DNA from: JABMRP01 sp964444795 | GTDB lineage: Bacteria > Planctomycetota > Planctomycetia > Pirellulales > Thermoguttaceae | NCBI GenBank assembly: GCA_964444795.1 | Contig: CAYUIQ010000355.1 | Span: 1 to 6,413, forward strand | DNA: 6,413 nucleotides | Direction: 5' to 3' | Shown here: positions 1 to 6,285 of the stretch, piece by piece | How the letters are laid out: the number at the start of each line of letters is the position of its first letter | How positions within the stretch are numbered: the first letter of the stretch is position 1 | Made by a program: the position numbers and the translations under genes | Notes under the pieces: model-generated | What the model was told of the DNA's origin: nothing | Database searches by the model: none | The model's input: the letters and a program-made list of their open reading frames with translations, nothing else

Positions 1-53
1 TTCAGGCCCGTGATGTCCTCGTCACGGACGTTTTCGCGTTTCTTTCCGGCCAT
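1..53 (-). CDS. 5' end of a gene leaving the window, possibly an IS4-type transposase
   Basis: An ATG at 53-51 opens a frame that runs off the left edge after 17 full codons, reading MAGKKRENVRDEDITGLK if the cut last codon is Lys. The basic N-terminus followed by R-D-E-D-I-T-G-L-K resembles, from memory, the N-terminus of IS4-type transposases common in planctomycetes; this is a recollection that a search must confirm. No good Shine-Dalgarno sequence precedes the ATG. A sigma70-like promoter sits so close that the transcript would be nearly leaderless. The frame is open upstream to a TAG, with TTG codons as alternative starts 14 and 12 codons earlier. Too little is visible to judge whether the gene is intact. 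Confidence 0.4.
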   Translation of the reverse strand, partial: MAGKKRENVRDEDITGL

Positions 54-60
54 GCACCCG

Positions 61-89
61 ATTATGCGCGATCTCGACCGAGCGCGCAA
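61..89 (-). promoter_or_regulatory. Candidate sigma70-like promoter for the left-edge gene
   Basis: On the minus strand TTGCGC (89-84) and CATAAT (66-61) are separated by exactly 17 nt. The -10 matches TATAAT at five of six bases. Transcription would start about at the ATG at 53, giving a leaderless or near-leaderless mRNA, which fits the lack of a ribosome binding site there. Short promoter matches also arise by chance, so this is tentative. Confidence 0.35.
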
Positions 90-131
90 GTCCAACTAAA
101 ACTGCGTATCTTGCCTTGTTGGCGGTGCGCA

Positions 132-152
132 AATCTTGTGCCGAACAGGATT
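132..152. terminator. Small hairpin between the cytochrome gene and the left-edge gene
   Basis: AATCTTGT (132-139) and ACAGGATT (145-152) form an 8-bp stem around a 5-nt loop. One pair is G-U in plus-strand RNA and a C-A mismatch in minus-strand RNA. It lies 37 nt past the stop codon of the 983-aa gene, a plausible place for a terminator, but no U-tract follows on the minus strand. On the plus strand a T-run follows only after about 15 nt. It may be a weak terminator, part of an insertion-sequence end, or nothing. Confidence 0.2.
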
Positions 153-188
153 GCTCCCGTCCCCTTTTTCACACAGCCTTTTCGAGCA

Positions 189-3140
189 CTACTCCAACGA
201 CGGCTTCACAATCTCCCCTCGCGCTTGAGCCGGGGCATCCTCGTAAGCACCGAGGAACTCGGAGTTGGAATCGAGCCAGAGCACCAGCCGGTGGTAATCT
301 TCCGCCGGTAGCTTCACGTCGTGATGTCGCTCGTCGAGATACTCCAGCAGTTTCGAGGCGCGGGCGCCGAACTGGCCCGGGATCGTGCGGGAGCCGCCGT
401 GGACGCCCGTGTTGATCGAGCCGTTGGTTACGTGAAAGTAGAAGCCGTACTTGGCGGCCAGAGCGTTGTACGATCGCGTAAAGTTGCCGTCGATACGGCC
501 CGACAGATCCACGGCCTTCTTCTCTTGGTGACACCCGACGCAGTGGCGGTCCAACACGGGCTGTACTAGACGCACGTAGTTGAACGGGTTGGTGCCGTCC
601 ACTTCGGGGAGAATCTTCGACGGCCCGCGTTGCATGGCCATCGGCATCGACGTGCGCGAGGGCGTCTGCCGGCGTTTGGGCTCGTGACAGCCTTGGCAGG
701 TGAGCTGCTCGCCGGGATGAACGTACGTGGCGCTACGCATCGACTGCACGGCCAGCCCCTGCGAGTCCAACGCCTGGAAGTACAATGCCTTGCCGACCGG
801 CGCCTCGAAGTGGGCGCTGCCGTCGGCCTCGACCGGCACGGTGCCCAACACGGCCCGGGCGTTGGTCTGATTAGCCACGCCGATCCGCGGCTGATTGGGC
901 GGTGCGGTCGACTTGGGCAGCACCTGGATGATCCGCAGGTCGGTGATCTTCGTGCCCTCCGGCCACTGGAAGTCGCTGTCGTAGACGTTGACCACCGAGA
1001 TCGTCGCCTGTCGATCGCCACCGGCGGCCTCACGGGCGGCCAGCGTTTGTGTGGTGGCGTCGGGGATGACCGGCGGCATCGGTCGCGGCCGTAGCGGAAT
1101 CGGGCTGAGACACGAGATCGACGGATCGCGGTAGATTAACTCCCGGTTGCCGTCGCTATCGACCCAGTAGATCCCCCGGTTCTTAACATTCGGATCGTAC
1201 ACGCACAGATAGTCCTTCTCGCTCAGCGGCCACGGCGTACCGTAGACCATGTGCGAGGGAATCGGGCGTCCTTCGGATTCGGCAAACGGCACCTCGGGCG
1301 TCAGCCGCGTGATCTGCGAACAGGCCCCGTCGTCTTCCAGCCGCTGATCGATCAGCACCAGCGACCCGAACGCATGGCCGTGATGGGCCCCCGTCACGGC
1401 AACGTATTTGTGCGAACCGGGGATCGCGCGGATGTCCATCTCCATCCACGGCCGGCTCTCGCGGCGCTCGGGATAGTTGCCGTGGTACGAACGCGGGTCG
1501 CGGCCATCCGGGTACGAGAGCCACAGATGATGGGCGATGTTCGTATCGCGGTCGACGTAGTCCCACCGCGTGTAGACGAGCATCCCGTCGTTGTTCACGC
1601 TGGGCTGCCATTCGTGCGTTTCGTGGAAACTGAGGCAGACGACGTCGCTGCCGTCGGGATTCATCGAGAAGATCGTATAGACCGGGCAATGCCGCCCGCA
1701 ACGCAGATAGCCGCCGCGCCGCTCGCTCACAAAGGCCACGCGGCCATTGGGTAGGAAGCATGGATCGAAGTCGTCGGGATCGCCGTCGGTCAGTTGCTCC
1801 AGAGCAGTCCCGTCGGCTTGGACTCTGAAGATCTGGTGGCTAATCTCGGGACCCCATTGATACGTGGCCGTTGCCTTGCACTGCGTGTAGGCAAACATGA
1901 TCGTACGGCCGTCGAACGACAAGTCGGGCGAGAGAAACGCACCCTCGTCGAGCTTCCGGCCGGTAAGACGGCCCCGCTCGACGAGTGAATTCTCCAACAG
2001 ATTGCACAGCTTCGGCTCAGCACCAAAGGGATCGGCCAGCACGAACAGCCCGCCGCCGGGCTTCGCGTTGCATCCGTAAAACTGGTCGCACATGTGGATG
2101 ATGCCGACCGAGTCGTGCCGTTTGAGAAACAGCAGCTTGTCCATGTCCAGCAGCGGATTGCAGAAAGCGATCCGCCGGGCCAACCATCGGGCCTCGAAGT
2201 GGATCGCGCGCCGGGCGTCCAGCGTGAGGTCGGGCTTTCCTGCCAACGCACTGAGTCGCCCCTCGAGTTCGGCGAGCGCCTTGGTCAGCGGAGCAAGCTC
2301 ACGGGTGTCGGCTCCCTCGCGAGCCAAACGCTCGGCCAGCTTGCCGCCGCGATCGACAACGTCCCGCGTATGGGCCAGCGAAAAACCGCCGCCGACCGGC
2401 TTGGGCGAGGGGGGTACGGCCGTCTGCACGCCGTCGGGTAACGTGCCGGGATACGAGTACGCACTGACGCTCTTCTGGTCGGCCGGACGATTCAGAGCGA
2501 TGTTCTTTGTCGGATCACTTGCCGCGTAGACTTCGACTTCGTCCAGCGCAAACGAACAATTGCCCGGCATGTGCAGCCGCACGACGCGGGCGCTGACGTT
2601 CTTGTCGGCCAGTTGCACGACCAGCGGCTTGTTTTCCTTCACGCCGTAAAAGGCTTGGCCGTTGTGTTGGTAGACTTCGTCGAACTGTCGGCAGTCGGTA
2701 TCGCAGGAGACCAACACGCGAATCTTTGCTGTGCGCGGCGCGCAGTTGCTGTCGGTGCGATTGAAGATGACCACCCGGTCGAGTTTTATCTCGGCGCCCA
2801 GGTCGACTTGCCACCAGGGTTCGCTGGCTTTGCTGGCCGTGTGGAATCCCCATCGGCCGTTCTTGATGCCGTCGCATCCGCCGGCGGCGTCCTGGACGGT
2901 GGTCACGCCTTGCGGTGTTTGCTTCGCCGCGGCGGTGGCCGTTGGTTTGGCCGTGCTGAATCGGCTATCGCGCTCGGCCCAGTCGGCTTCGATTAGCGCC
3001 CGCATCGAGTCGCCGACGTCGATCCAGTGAAGCCCCGGCGAATCGGCCGCCACGGACGGGGCCGTCGACAGCAGGGCGACTCCCATTGCGAGGAACATCA
3101 GGCTTCGGCATCGTGCAGACAGTCCGTGACAGCTACGCAT
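189..3140 (-). CDS. Secreted discoidin / beta-propeller / diheme cytochrome c protein, hydrazine synthase alpha-like
   Basis: The protein has 983 residues. Residues 1-32 are a Sec signal peptide with cleavage after V-A-A, so it acts outside the cytoplasmic membrane. Residues ~75-206 look like a discoidin/F5-8C carbohydrate-binding fold (W109-W110-Q-V-D-L, ending L-D-E-V-E-V-Y). Residues ~325-670 hold the C-N-P-L-L-D-M-D-K-L segment and TolB-like propeller strands (P-D-L-S-F-D-G-R, N-P-D-G-S-D). Residues ~710-815 resemble the hydrazine synthase alpha middle domain and end in a heme c motif CQGCH (815-819). A C-terminal cytochrome c domain carries CVGCH (867-871). This order follows HZS-alpha of anammox bacteria apart from the added discoidin module. 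HZS-alpha-like proteins also occur in planctomycetes that do not make hydrazine, so the substrate is unknown; a periplasmic redox role on a glycan- or surface-bound substrate is inference. The start is supported by GAGG seven nt upstream (3148-3151) and by the signal peptide. A promoter lies ~80 nt upstream. Confidence 0.85.
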   Translation of the reverse strand: MRSCHGLSARCRSLMFLAMGVALLSTAPSVAADSPGLHWIDVGDSMRALIEADWAERDSRFSTAKPTATAAAKQTPQGVTTVQDAAGGCDGIKNGRWGFHTASKASEPWWQVDLGAEIKLDRVVIFNRTDSNCAPRTAKIRVLVSCDTDCRQFDEVYQHNGQAFYGVKENKPLVVQLADKNVSARVVRLHMPGNCSFALDEVEVYAASDPTKNIALNRPADQKSVSAYSYPGTLPDGVQTAVPPSPKPVGGGFSLAHTRDVVDRGGKLAERLAREGADTRELAPLTKALAELEGRLSALAGKPDLTLDARRAIHFEARWLARRIAFCNPLLDMDKLLFLKRHDSVGIIHMCDQFYGCNAKPGGGLFVLADPFGAEPKLCNLLENSLVERGRLTGRKLDEGAFLSPDLSFDGRTIMFAYTQCKATATYQWGPEISHQIFRVQADGTALEQLTDGDPDDFDPCFLPNGRVAFVSERRGGYLRCGRHCPVYTIFSMNPDGSDVVCLSFHETHEWQPSVNNDGMLVYTRWDYVDRDTNIAHHLWLSYPDGRDPRSYHGNYPERRESRPWMEMDIRAIPGSHKYVAVTGAHHGHAFGSLVLIDQRLEDDGACSQITRLTPEVPFAESEGRPIPSHMVYGTPWPLSEKDYLCVYDPNVKNRGIYWVDSDGNRELIYRDPSISCLSPIPLRPRPMPPVIPDATTQTLAAREAAGGDRQATISVVNVYDSDFQWPEGTKITDLRIIQVLPKSTAPPNQPRIGVANQTNARAVLGTVPVEADGSAHFEAPVGKALYFQALDSQGLAVQSMRSATYVHPGEQLTCQGCHEPKRRQTPSRTSMPMAMQRGPSKILPEVDGTNPFNYVRLVQPVLDRHCVGCHQEKKAVDLSGRIDGNFTRSYNALAAKYGFYFHVTNGSINTGVHGGSRTIPGQFGARASKLLEYLDERHHDVKLPAEDYHRLVLWLDSNSEFLGAYEDAPAQARGEIVKPSLE

Positions 3141-3219
3141 GGGTCAACCTCGCCTTGGCGGAAACGGTTAGTGGCAACGCGCGACTCCGGGGGGCTTCCT
3201 GGCCCCAGGCTCAGCGCCG

Positions 3220-3248
3220 ATTATAACCGCTTTCACCCGGCGAGGAAA
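3220..3248 (-). promoter_or_regulatory. Candidate promoter of the diheme cytochrome gene
   Basis: The minus strand has a perfect -10 TATAAT (3225-3220), with TTTCCT (3248-3243) 17 nt upstream as a weak -35 (three of six). The predicted start near 3213 leaves a leader of ~72 nt. That leader has a GGGGC/GCCCC hairpin with a 6-nt loop (3191-3206) and the GAGG ribosome binding site. Its place between the MFS terminator hairpin and the start codon suggests the cytochrome gene is transcribed on its own. Confidence 0.5.
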
Positions 3249-3271
3249 CTAGAATCAACCGCGAATGGGAA

Positions 3272-3302
3272 GGGGCCGCGGCAAAATAGTCACCACGGCC
3301 CC
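3272..3302 (-). terminator. Terminator-like hairpin after the MFS gene
   Basis: In minus-strand RNA GGGGCCGUGG (3302-3293) pairs with CCGCGGCCCC (3281-3272) over 10 bp with a single G-U wobble, around an 11-nt loop. On the plus strand the wobble would be a C-A mismatch, so the structure favours the minus-strand transcript. It begins 15 nt after the MFS stop codon. Only a weak U-containing stretch (UUCCCAUUC) follows, so termination may be inefficient, or the hairpin may protect the mRNA 3' end. Confidence 0.55.
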
Positions 3303-3317
3303 AAGATGATGCTCCGC

Positions 3318-4655
3318 CTAGGCCGATTGCGAGGCGACTTCCTTCACATCGTCGCTGGGCGGATGGGCCACGCCGGCATCCGCCGAGGCGGCCGCCTCGG
3401 ACAGCTCGTCGGCCGACTTGGGTGGCTTGACGAGGAACGTGACCGCGGCCGCGGCGACCAGCAGCGTGGCCGCTCCGTAATAGGCGTAGGAAAACGTCTC
3501 GTACAGGTCGTAGAGCTTTCCCGCACCCAGGGCGAGCATGAACCCGCCGACGCCCCATGCAGTGAACACGAGCCCGTAGTTCACGCCGAAGTTCTTCGCT
3601 CCGTAGTAGTCCTTGGTGATCGAGGGGAACAGGGCCAGATTGGCACCGTACATGGCACCGATCATCGCCGAGACGACCAACAGCACCGGCAGAGCGGCCA
3701 GGGCCGAGCCCGCGGTGGCCTGCGACAGCAGGATGACCATCACCGCCTGCAAGACGAAACAGCCAAACATGGTCTGCTGCCGACCGATCTTGTCGGACGC
3801 CATGCCGGCGACGATTCGTCCGGCACCGTTGCCCACCGCCAGGGCCACGACCAGCGCGAAGCCCATCGCGATACCCGCTTGCGATTCGGCGATCTTGGCC
3901 AGTTTGCCAATGATCATGAGTCCGGCACCGGCACCACAGGCGTACATGAACCATAAGAGATAGAACTGCGAGGTACCCAACATTTCCGTCGGGCTGTAGT
4001 CCTTCTTCTTCGCGGCGGGACCGGCTGCTTGGTTTGTTGCCGATCCGGCGGGCACGTATCCCTTGGGTGGCACAACCAGAAGTTGGGCACATCCGACCAC
4101 AACCACCAGGAAGGCAATTCCCAGAACCAGAGCCATCGTACCGACGCTATAGGTGGTGATGAGCCACTTGGCCAGCGGGGCGGCGTAGACCGATGCCAGG
4201 CCGAAACCCGAAACGACGATGCCGGCGATCAGACCGGTCCGGGCGGCGGGAAACCACTTCACCGCCGGTGGCGTGGCCGAGGCGTAGCCGAATCCGATAC
4301 CCGCACCGGCCAACACGCCGAACCCGATCATGAAGACCATCGGCGAGGTGGTCGTGCTGGCCAGGATCATACCGATCCCCACCAGGATACCGCCGATGCT
4401 GGCCACCAGACGGGGGCCAAACTTGTCTTGCATACGGCCGGCCGGCACCATCACCAGACAGAACACGAGACAGGCGATCGAGTAGGGAAGCGACTTATCC
4501 GTCTCCGACCAACCCCAGGCCTCGGGAATGCCCTTGCTGATCACGCTCCAGGTGTAAAGGATGCCCAGCGCCAGGTTGATTCCCAGGCCGGCCATGGTAA
4601 CGCGCCAACCAAGATTCTTCACCGACTGACTCACAACGGATTTGCCCTCACTCAT
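3318..4655 (-). CDS. OFA-family MFS transporter (oxalate/formate antiporter-like)
   Basis: This 445-residue inner-membrane carrier shows about 12 transmembrane segments: roughly 21-40, 55-72, 82-100, 105-127, 140-160, 172-195, 228-250, 258-284, 294-312, 318-342, 355-380 and 388-409. The MFS loop signature appears twice, G-R-M-Q-D-K-F-G-P-R at 73-82 and G-M-A-S-D-K-I-G-R-Q at 284-293. OFA-type features are G-I-L-Y-T-W-S in helix 1, G-F-G-Y-A-S-A-T-P-P-A-V-K-W-F-P at 121-136, and F-P-S-I-T-K-D-Y-Y-G at 343-352 followed by N-F-G-V-N-Y-G. The family exchanges or imports small carboxylates such as oxalate, formate or lactate; which one is used here cannot be read off. Arg280 lies within helix 8, while the middle of helix 11 has no lysine, so an oxalate-specific assignment is not supported. 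The cytoplasmic tail (411-445) is hydrophilic. The start is fixed by AGGAG nine nt upstream. The gene ends before a strong hairpin. Confidence 0.88.
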   Translation of the reverse strand: MSEGKSVVSQSVKNLGWRVTMAGLGINLALGILYTWSVISKGIPEAWGWSETDKSLPYSIACLVFCLVMVPAGRMQDKFGPRLVASIGGILVGIGMILASTTTSPMVFMIGFGVLAGAGIGFGYASATPPAVKWFPAARTGLIAGIVVSGFGLASVYAAPLAKWLITTYSVGTMALVLGIAFLVVVVGCAQLLVVPPKGYVPAGSATNQAAGPAAKKKDYSPTEMLGTSQFYLLWFMYACGAGAGLMIIGKLAKIAESQAGIAMGFALVVALAVGNGAGRIVAGMASDKIGRQQTMFGCFVLQAVMVILLSQATAGSALAALPVLLVVSAMIGAMYGANLALFPSITKDYYGAKNFGVNYGLVFTAWGVGGFMLALGAGKLYDLYETFSYAYYGAATLLVAAAAVTFLVKPPKSADELSEAAASADAGVAHPPSDDVKEVASQSA

Positions 4656-4664
4656 GCAACACGA

Positions 4665-4669
4665 CTCCT
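4665..4669 (-). promoter_or_regulatory. Shine-Dalgarno sequence of the MFS gene
   Basis: AGGAG on the minus strand, within a GAGAGGAG purine run, ends nine nt before the ATG at 4655. It is the strongest ribosome binding site in the window and fixes the MFS start. Confidence 0.7.
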
Positions 4670-4732
4670 CTCATCTCCGAAGAAAACAGTGTACGTGCCC
4701 AAGTTGGACCGCCGCACGCCGGGCCATTTTAC

Positions 4733-4833
4733 GAGCCTCCGGCTCAATGTACCGGAAGCGGGCTCTTGACGGTTGGCGGGTGCCTCCTGGCATCCGGAAA
4801 GCGTGGGAGAGCACGGTCCGGTGAAGTGGAGGC
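4733..4833 (-). promoter_or_regulatory. Two adjacent long hairpins in the MFS leader
   Basis: The first hairpin (4733-4765) pairs GAGCCT with GGGCTC and, inside, CCGG with CCGG around a 9-nt loop. The second (4782-4833) stacks three helices: GCCTCC/GGAGGC (4782-4787 with 4828-4833), CCGGA/TCCGG (4794-4798 with 4817-4821) and CGTG/CACG (4802-4805 with 4812-4815). Both would lie in the ~207-nt leader made from the candidate promoter at 4870-4898, the first ending 78 nt before the MFS ATG. They could be a cis-regulatory leader, a remnant of a structured RNA, or chance folding of GC-rich DNA. No known riboswitch class was recognised. Confidence 0.3.
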
Positions 4834-4869
4834 CTACTGGGCGGGAACTCTCGCGTGGGTAAACCTGCT

Positions 4870-4898
4870 AATATAACCTACGTCGGCGAGTGTGGCGA
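4870..4898 (-). promoter_or_regulatory. Candidate sigma70-like promoter of the MFS gene
   Basis: On the minus strand TCGCCA (4898-4893, four of six consensus bases) is followed after 17 nt by TATATT (4875-4870, five of six). Transcription would start near 4863, giving a leader of about 207 nt. The surrounding 4860-4930 stretch is the most AT-rich part of the gap. This was found by eye and is tentative. Confidence 0.35.
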
Positions 4899-5027
4899 GG
4901 GGGTAATGGAAAACTTTGATAAAATACCGCGACTTTGACGGCTCAAGGGCAGCTCGGCGGACCGTCACTTTGCCCTATCCGGTGACGCCTCCCCCCGGAA
5001 GAGCCGCAGGCTGACAGAGCTTTGTGG

Positions 5028-5047
5028 CTGAATTCGCGCGAATTCAG
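5028..5047. repeat. Perfect 20-bp palindrome
   Basis: CTGAATTCGCGCGAATTCAG is identical to its own reverse complement over all 20 bases, with two GAATTC boxes around CGCG. It lies 10 nt beyond the tandem repeat array and about 100 nt past the UroD-like stop codon. No U-tract follows on either strand, so it is not a classic terminator. A protein-binding operator, a REP-like dispersed element or a transcript-end hairpin are all possible. Confidence 0.75.
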
Positions 5048-5057
5048 AGAACCCCCG

Positions 5058-5152
5058 TTCTACGGCACAATGTCCATTCTACGGCACAATGTCCATTCTA
5101 AGGCACAATGTCCATTCTAAGGCACAATGTCCATTCTAAGGCACAATGTCAA
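5058..5152. repeat. Tandem repeat, five copies of a 19-bp unit
   Basis: The copies start at 5058, 5077, 5096, 5115 and 5134 with no spacers. The unit is TTCTAMGGCACAATGTCCA on the plus strand. Copies 1-2 have C and copies 3-5 have A at the variable position, and copy 5 ends CAA instead of CCA. The near identity points to recent expansion. Each unit contains the near-inverted repeat GGcACAaTGTCC. Copy 5 overlaps the stop codon of the UroD-like gene (5149-5151). As 19 is not a multiple of 3, the array does not code for a repeated peptide. Confidence 0.92.
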
Positions 5153-6240
5153 GAATCGCCGAGCGGATACTCTCCGTATTTCCGCGTTGCCGCGAGCATG
5201 GCCAGGTAGTTGTCGTAGGGGACGTATTCGGTGACCGAGTTGGAACTGCCGCAGCAGTAACCGCCGCCGGGGCCCACCGTCTCGATGCGGAGTTTCACTT
5301 CGGCGTCGACGTCTTGCGGCGTGCCCAGGGTGAGGGTCGAATCGAGATTGATATTGCCGCACAGACAGAGCCGGTCGCCGTACTGCCGCTTCAATTCGAC
5401 CATGTCGAAACTGGACGGTTCACAGGGGTGCAGGGCGTTGTAGCCGCATTGGATCAGGTCGTCGATCACGTCGGCGTAGCGGCCGTCGCTGTGAAACAGG
5501 TAGGGTAGATCCTTGGAGCGAACGAGGCGCCCGATCTTCTCGTGCTGGGGAAAGACGTGCTTCCGCAGTACCTCGGGGCGAACCATCAGCGAGTGGGTGT
5601 AGGCCAGATCGTCGGGCATGCAAACGGCGCCGACACAGTCGTATTGCAGCAGGTTCTCGACGACCCGGTGGTGAATCTCGCCCAGCTTCTCCATGATGCG
5701 GCCGGCCACCGGCGCCCCGTCGGCCACATCGATACAGAACTGCTCGAAGCCCATCAGCATCCACGCCGCGGCGAAGATGTACCCCACCACGGGAACCACC
5801 TTCGCCTCGCCGGGGAGGATCTCGCCAAGCCGGGCAATGTCGTGAAAGTTGTACAGGTCCGGGTCGGGCCACTCAAAGGCGTCCAGCGCGGCGGCATCGG
5901 GAATCAATCCGGCGCCTTCCTCCGCCCACAACCGCGTACTCGACTGCTCGCTGTTGGCGCTGTAATGGGACTCGGCCTTCTTCATGTGGCCGCCGGAGGG
6001 ACTGCCGTGTTGTGCGGCCCGGGCGGCCCGCTCGATCAGCGTCAGCCGCATGCCGAACAGCACCGGGACGCAGTCGTACCCGGCCCCCAGAAAGAACTCC
6101 GCCTCGTCGTCCATGGTCGCCGGCTCGCGGCCCAAAAACCGGGTTTTGATCGACTTATCGATCGAGTATTCCAGCGCCGGCACACGGGCCGGCTCGCCCT
6201 GGAGTAAGAGCGTCTTGCGTAAGTTTGCGAAGTCGGGCAT
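5149..6240 (-). CDS. Uroporphyrinogen decarboxylase-like protein (COG0407 / cobamide methyltransferase superfamily)
   Basis: This 363-residue cytoplasmic protein has the usual TIM-barrel length of the UroD superfamily. Recognisable segments are L-R-K-T-L-L-L-Q-G-E-P-A-R-V-P at 7-21, D-D-L-A-Y-T-H-S at 210-217, F-H-S-D-G at 249-253, L-C-G-N-I-N at 293-298, and G-P-G-G-G-Y-C-C-G-S-S-N-S-V at 323-336. The R-Q-A-G-R motif of true HemE is absent, so it is unlikely to decarboxylate uroporphyrinogen III. In methylcobamide:CoM methyltransferases (MtaA/MtbA) zinc is held by His-x-Cys plus a distal Cys; here the first motif is H250-S-D252 and the distal Cys would be C329 or C330. Methyl transfer or decarboxylation of an unknown substrate is inference. 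No Shine-Dalgarno sequence precedes the ATG at 6240-6238; the start is kept because L-R-K onward aligns with family N-termini and the next Met is residue 43. The stop codon lies in a tandem repeat. Confidence 0.8.
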   Translation of the reverse strand: MPDFANLRKTLLLQGEPARVPALEYSIDKSIKTRFLGREPATMDDEAEFFLGAGYDCVPVLFGMRLTLIERAARAAQHGSPSGGHMKKAESHYSANSEQSSTRLWAEEGAGLIPDAAALDAFEWPDPDLYNFHDIARLGEILPGEAKVVPVVGYIFAAAWMLMGFEQFCIDVADGAPVAGRIMEKLGEIHHRVVENLLQYDCVGAVCMPDDLAYTHSLMVRPEVLRKHVFPQHEKIGRLVRSKDLPYLFHSDGRYADVIDDLIQCGYNALHPCEPSSFDMVELKRQYGDRLCLCGNINLDSTLTLGTPQDVDAEVKLRIETVGPGGGYCCGSSNSVTEYVPYDNYLAMLAATRKYGEYPLGDS

Positions 6241-6249
6241 GGGGCAGTA

Positions 6250-6284
6250 GGGGTTAGGGACTGGGGACTAGGGACGAGGTTAGC
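6250..6284. repeat. Degenerate G-rich heptamer repeat before the UroD-like gene
   Basis: Five consecutive 7-nt blocks on the plus strand read GGGGTTA, GGGACTG, GGGACTA, GGGACGA and GGTTAGC. They end ten nt before the start codon of the UroD-like gene, so its mRNA leader is C-rich (CCCTAACCCC) and lacks a purine-rich ribosome binding site. GGTTAGC is also half of the 14-bp unit further upstream. Confidence 0.6.
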
Positions 6285-6285
6285 C

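Larger units (their letters stand above)
4656..5148. other. 493-nt gap between the MFS and UroD-like genes
   Basis: No convincing gene lies here. From the UroD-like stop towards the MFS start it holds the 19-bp tandem repeats, a 20-bp palindrome (5028-5047), an inverted repeat CGTCAC/GTGACG (4963-4968 with 4982-4987, 13-nt loop), the candidate MFS promoter, the two leader hairpins and the MFS ribosome binding site. The density of structure suggests both termination of the UroD-like transcript and control of the MFS gene happen here. Confidence 0.6.

Noticed and set aside
134..141. Match of TCTTGTGCC-like sequence near the left edge to the core of the 19-bp repeat
   Set aside because: Only about seven bases (TTGTGCC) are shared, which is expected by chance in a window of this size.
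3027..3956. 309-aa plus-strand open frame across the MFS 3' end and the gap
   Set aside because: It is antisense to the MFS gene, spans the terminator hairpin and promoter, is low-complexity (His, Arg, Gln, Gly) and shows no recognisable domain; such frames are common opposite GC-rich genes.
4671..4793. 40-codon minus-strand frame ending just before the MFS ribosome binding site, a possible leader peptide
   Set aside because: There is no ribosome binding site at its ATG, the frame stays open well upstream without a clear start, and the region is better explained by hairpins. Its stop next to the AGGAG is suggestive but not enough.
4791..4833. Resemblance of the hairpin to group II intron domain V
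   Set aside because: The outline is similar on the plus strand, but the AGC triad, the basal pairs and the two-nt bulge are missing, and no reverse transcriptase or other intron domain is nearby.
5058..5152. CRISPR array
   Set aside because: The 19-bp units are directly adjacent with no spacers, and no cas genes are present.
5117..5362. 81-aa minus-strand frame overlapping the UroD-like 3' end and the repeats
   Set aside because: It is an alternative frame of a well-supported gene that runs on into the repeat array, with no family features.
5149..6240. Assignment as hemE, uroporphyrinogen III decarboxylase
   Set aside because: The N-terminal R-Q-A-G-R active-site motif is missing and the sequence fits the broader, functionally mixed COG0407 group better.
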